Below, piece by piece: positions 61,478 to 64,000 of a DNA stretch of 64,000 bases (position 1 is its first letter; every line of letters starts with the position of its first letter). Position numbers and translations under genes: made by a program. Below the pieces are notes generated by a model. That model saw nothing but the letters and a program-made list of their open reading frames with translations, was not told the origin of the DNA and ran no database searches. The stretch is from Acinetobacter sp. ANC 4470 (GTDB lineage Bacteria; Pseudomonadota; Gammaproteobacteria; Pseudomonadales; Moraxellaceae). The DNA is taken from contig NZ_NEGC01000006.1 in the NCBI RefSeq assembly GCF_002135335.1, forward strand, positions 161,721 through 225,720, in the 5' to 3' direction.

Positions 61478-61587
61478 TTGCTTTTAAGCCTATTATTTGA
61501 TTTAAAAAACAACATATAAAAACAACCTATGCAAAGGAATATCTTGTAATGTATTGGAGTTTAAAGATTTAATATCTGTATTGGGGA

Positions 61588-61919
61588 ATGCTGCTTGTGG
61601 CATTATTAGAAGAAATTGGTCATGTTTTAACCTCGAATATCACCAAAGATTTTAAGCTGAAAAAAAGAGCTGCTGAAGAAATACATGAACTCACTTTTGT
61701 TGATCATTTGAAAAAACGTCGCAGTATTCATGTGTTGGGGAAAAAGTTCATTTTAGCTTGCAACACTATAATCCAAGTATAGATTCCGCCGTGGCGCAAT
61801 ACTTGAGTATAGAATCCGCGCGCAATTGGTTTTTGGTTCAATTGAGCAAGAGGCGGACGAAAAACTTGATCCTCAAGATGGTGATCATATTCAAAATATT
61901 CGTCTAACTTTTGGTTATG
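61588..61919 (+). pseudogene. Degraded nitroreductase-family gene
   Basis: Pieces of a nitroreductase remain in three frames. VDHLKKRRSIHVLGKK (from 61699) matches the N-terminus of the intact gene 400 bp on. SLQHYNPSIDSAVAQYLSIE (from 61755) matches its SLQHYNPVIDHEVAEVFSIP. RAQLVFGSIEQEADEK (from 61817) matches RAQLVFGSIEAAAGEK. About 125 central codons are missing and two frame breaks are present. The first frame also has a 37-residue N-terminal extension of unknown origin. Confidence 0.82.
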
Positions 61920-61948
61920 AAAAAGCACCTCTATATCGGGTGCTTTTT
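61920..61948 (+). terminator. Terminator after the nitroreductase remnant
   Basis: AAAAAGCACC (61920-61929) and GGTGCTTTTT (61939-61948) form a perfect 10-bp stem. Confidence 0.78.
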
Positions 61949-62104
61949 ATGTTTTTAAATAGACAGGAGATGAGAAAATAGTGCATCAGATTGTTCTATA
62001 AATAAAACACAATGTCACTTTTTTAAGCATGTATTCATTCTAAAATTAACATAAGATAAAACCATCCTAATAATTCTTATCAAAATTCAAAAGAGGATTG
62101 TCCA

Positions 62105-62698
62105 ATGTTATTTTTAGATCAGATGAAGCAACGCCGTACTATCTATGCAATTGGTAATAATGTTGCATTAACACAAGATAAAATAGAAGAAATTATTAAA
62201 GATACAGTTCGTTATAGTCCTTCTGCATTTAATTCACAAACTTCACGCATTGTCACTTTATATGGTGAATCACATACAAAATTTTGGAATATCGTACGTG
62301 AAACATTGCGTAAAATGGTGCCAGAAGTGGCTTTTGAAAATACCAATGCAAAAATTAATAGTTTTGCCGCAGGTTATGGCACAGTATTATTCTTTGAAGA
62401 TCAAGACACGGTAAAATCTTTGCAAGAACAATTTGCATTATATGCAGATCATTTTCCAGCATGGTCAGAGCATTCAACAGGCATTGCACAGTTTGCGGTG
62501 TGGACAGCATTAGCCGAACATCACATTGGAGCGTCATTACAGCATTACAACCCAGTGATTGATCATGAAGTTGCAGAGGTTTTTAGTATTCCTGAAAATT
62601 GGAAATTACGTGCTCAATTGGTGTTTGGCTCCATTGAAGCCGCTGCTGGAGAAAAAACATTTATGGATGATGCAGTACGTTTTAAAAAATTCGATTAA
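62105..62698 (+). CDS. Nitroreductase family protein (intact)
   Basis: A 197-residue FMN-dependent nitroreductase-fold enzyme. It has N-terminal LDQMKQRRTIYAIGN, the FMN-contact YSPSAFNSQTSR, and a late KLRAQLVFGSIEA. Related proteins reduce nitro compounds or flavins. Substrate unknown. It lies next to the wrecked paralogue. Confidence 0.87.
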   Translation: MLFLDQMKQRRTIYAIGNNVALTQDKIEEIIKDTVRYSPSAFNSQTSRIVTLYGESHTKFWNIVRETLRKMVPEVAFENTNAKINSFAAGYGTVLFFEDQDTVKSLQEQFALYADHFPAWSEHSTGIAQFAVWTALAEHHIGASLQHYNPVIDHEVAEVFSIPENWKLRAQLVFGSIEAAAGEKTFMDDAVRFKKFD

Positions 62699-62722
62699 GT
62701 TGTTTTTCATTCTAGTCATACG

Positions 62723-62747
62723 GAGCGCTTAAATTGCGCTCTTTTTT
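62723..62747 (+). terminator. Terminator after the nitroreductase gene
   Basis: GAGCGC-TTAAATT-GCGCTC followed by T6. Confidence 0.85.
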
Positions 62748-62905
62748 ATGGTTTAGAAATAGTAGATTGATAGCTATTAAGATGAAAAGCTTATCTCAAT
62801 AAATACTTGAGAATACGATGTGTTGAAAATAGCTTTGTCATAAAATTGTCATTTATACATTGCATAGTGCAATTAAATTTTAATGATGAATAAAGAGAAA
62901 GTAGA

Positions 62906-63571
62906 ATGGCTTTAAGATTAACTTTTGCTGTGGCTGCATTGCTAGTGAGTGGTACTGTATTTTCAGCGGTAACGATTACAGCACCAGAAGAAATCAAAAT
63001 CCTTGCGGTGAATGATCAAGAAGTTAATACAGGTCTATTTCGTTCGAAAAATAACCAGTACGAAGTTGATGCAGGTGAAATTAGTCTTAGTGTGCGTTAT
63101 AGCCAATATTTTGAACATCTCAATGGTGAGCATGACATCGTTAAGTCAGGCGTAATTACCGTGAAGACACCACCGCTAAAAGATGGTGAAAATTACCGCT
63201 TAAATCTAGTCAATGCACCCGCAGGTTTTGAAGCGGCAAAAAAATATGCTGAACAACCTATTGTAGCTTTATTTGATAACAACAACCAAATGCTGGTTCA
63301 ACAAACAGGTGCAAATACAGAATCAAAACCTTGGTTAGCAAAAGGTATTTTTGCAAAAGCTACAGATTTAACTCAGAAGAAACGAATACCCGTTAACCAA
63401 CCTACACCTGTTTATTTACAAGCTGGAACTTCTGTAGCAACAACTTTGAATTCTAATGTATTAGTTAATTCTACAAATACAGCAGATCAACAACTTATTC
63501 AGCTTTGGCAAAAGTCGAGTAAAGCCGAACGCCAAAAATTTATGACTTGGTTGGCTGAGCAAGCAAATTAA
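62906..63571 (+). CDS. DUF2057 (YccT-like) exported protein
   Basis: A 221-residue periplasmic protein with a signal peptide ending VFSA. The start VTITAPEEIKILAVNDQEV and GEISLSVRYSQYFE match the DUF2057/YccT family. In enterobacteria YccT affects curli assembly. A role here is unknown. It precedes the rRNA region. Confidence 0.82.
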   Translation: MALRLTFAVAALLVSGTVFSAVTITAPEEIKILAVNDQEVNTGLFRSKNNQYEVDAGEISLSVRYSQYFEHLNGEHDIVKSGVITVKTPPLKDGENYRLNLVNAPAGFEAAKKYAEQPIVALFDNNNQMLVQQTGANTESKPWLAKGIFAKATDLTQKKRIPVNQPTPVYLQAGTSVATTLNSNVLVNSTNTADQQLIQLWQKSSKAERQKFMTWLAEQAN

Positions 63572-63597
63572 TTCATTTATCATTGAAAGAAAAAGAG

Positions 63598-63616
63598 CCA
63601 GCGGAAGCTGGTTTTT
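63598..63616 (+). terminator. Terminator after the DUF2057 gene
   Basis: CCAGC-GGAA-GCTGG followed by T5. Confidence 0.78.
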
Positions 63617-63730
63617 CTTTTCTGTTGCGATTAATCGATGAAAAAAAGTCGAAAAAAGATTTAAAAGTGGTATTTTAGTTTAAAAAATAAGCGGCTGATT
63701 GAGTTTTTATGTTTTTTTGATAAATAGGGG

Positions 63731-63758
63731 TTGCACAAGACAATAAACTGTATAGAAT
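63731..63758 (+). promoter_or_regulatory. Ribosomal RNA operon promoter
   Basis: TTGCAC (63731-63736) and TAGAAT (63753-63758) lie 16 bp apart. A very A+T-rich UP-like tract is upstream and a G+C-rich discriminator (ACGCAGCATCCCG) downstream, as in rrn P1 promoters. Confidence 0.75.
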
Positions 63759-63765
63759 ACGCAGC

Positions 63766-64000
63766 ATCCCGACGAGATAGATGGAAACGAACGAAGCACG
63801 AAGTGCTAAGTTGTTGAGTTTATTGAGTTGAGCGACTTAATTACTGACGAAGTATTAAGAAGATCATTAAGAGATTATGAAGAACAACTTGTGTGGATTT
63901 TTACTGATTGATTGATCGAAATTATTTTCATTGATTGATGGTAGAAATTACTCGAAGTTTATTTGAGAAATATTTGTCAGAAAATTGATGAGCCAAGATT
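63766..64000 (+). other. rRNA leader region running off the window
   Basis: This is gene-free sequence with features I associate with Acinetobacter rrn leaders, such as ACAACTTGTGTGGATTTTTA and short TGAT repeats. The 16S rRNA gene is expected just beyond the edge. No 16S start is seen within the window. Confidence 0.65.

Noticed and set aside
61728..61928. 66-residue minus-strand frame opposite the nitroreductase remnant
   Set aside because: It is the antisense of the decayed coding sequence.

Overview
This is a 64-kb stretch of an A+T-rich gammaproteobacterial chromosome. Almost every gene and neighbourhood looks like Acinetobacter (Moraxellaceae): divergent lptD/amgK-murU, holB-pilZ-tatD, an isolated gspHIJK block, cmk-rpsA-ihfB-lapA-pyrF, pyrG-kdsA-eno-ftsB-ispD, cydP-cydA-cydB-cydX-ybgE, and an rRNA leader at the right edge. 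I saw no plasmid, phage, insertion sequence, CRISPR array or tRNA gene. This is mostly core, vertically inherited DNA.

Layout. 1-2139: start of lptD (cut by the window edge), then the divergent amgK-murU pair for recycling cell-wall MurNAc. 2224-4548: rsmG and the chromosome partitioning pair parA-parB. 4575-9153: an envelope operon of ExbB/ExbD-type energisers followed by msbA, lpxK and kdsB (lipid A/Kdo). 9183-11325: holB, pilZ, tatD. 11365-14618: a TetR regulator and the minor pseudopilins gspH-I-J-K. 14777-17796: a COG0720 pterin-synthase-like enzyme, ung, an HIBYL-CoA hydrolase-like enzyme and tadA. 17842-22565: an SRPBCC gene behind a Fur-box-like dyad, then cmk, rpsA, ihfB, lapA and pyrF. 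22566-23071 is non-coding and rich in hairpins. 23072-26705: LysO-like exporter and Baeyer-Villiger-type monooxygenase, divergent from an AraC-type regulator. 26790-30469: zapE and malate synthase G. 30507-32615: small exported and CinA-like proteins and a lipoprotein. 32842-39021: pyrG, kdsA, eno, ftsB, ispD, rodA. 39078-42443: the complete cytochrome bd operon on the minus strand, including two tiny subunits. 42854-46978: porin, HIT, YARHG-like, 3-HIBADH-like and PHA-synthase-like genes. 47116-55348: metZ, ybaB-recR, rnd-ycgL, a MoxR/VWA pair, a stand-alone trpB-like gene and a CBS protein. 55482-60175: small unknown genes and two coupled M16 peptidase genes. 60333-63571: ftsY, a wrecked nitroreductase gene next to an intact paralogue, and a DUF2057 protein. 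63572-64000: an rRNA promoter and leader.

The best second-look items are modest: the nitroreductase pseudogene, twin perfect 16-18 bp hairpins and a REP-like unit after pyrF, three helically phased repeats upstream of the cyd operon, a perfect Fur-like dyad before an SRPBCC gene, the stand-alone TrpB, an unusual CxxxxHGH pterin-synthase homologue, and an unannotated 37-residue membrane peptide. I found no convincing evidence of a wholly new multi-gene system. All family assignments were made by reading motifs, without database searches.
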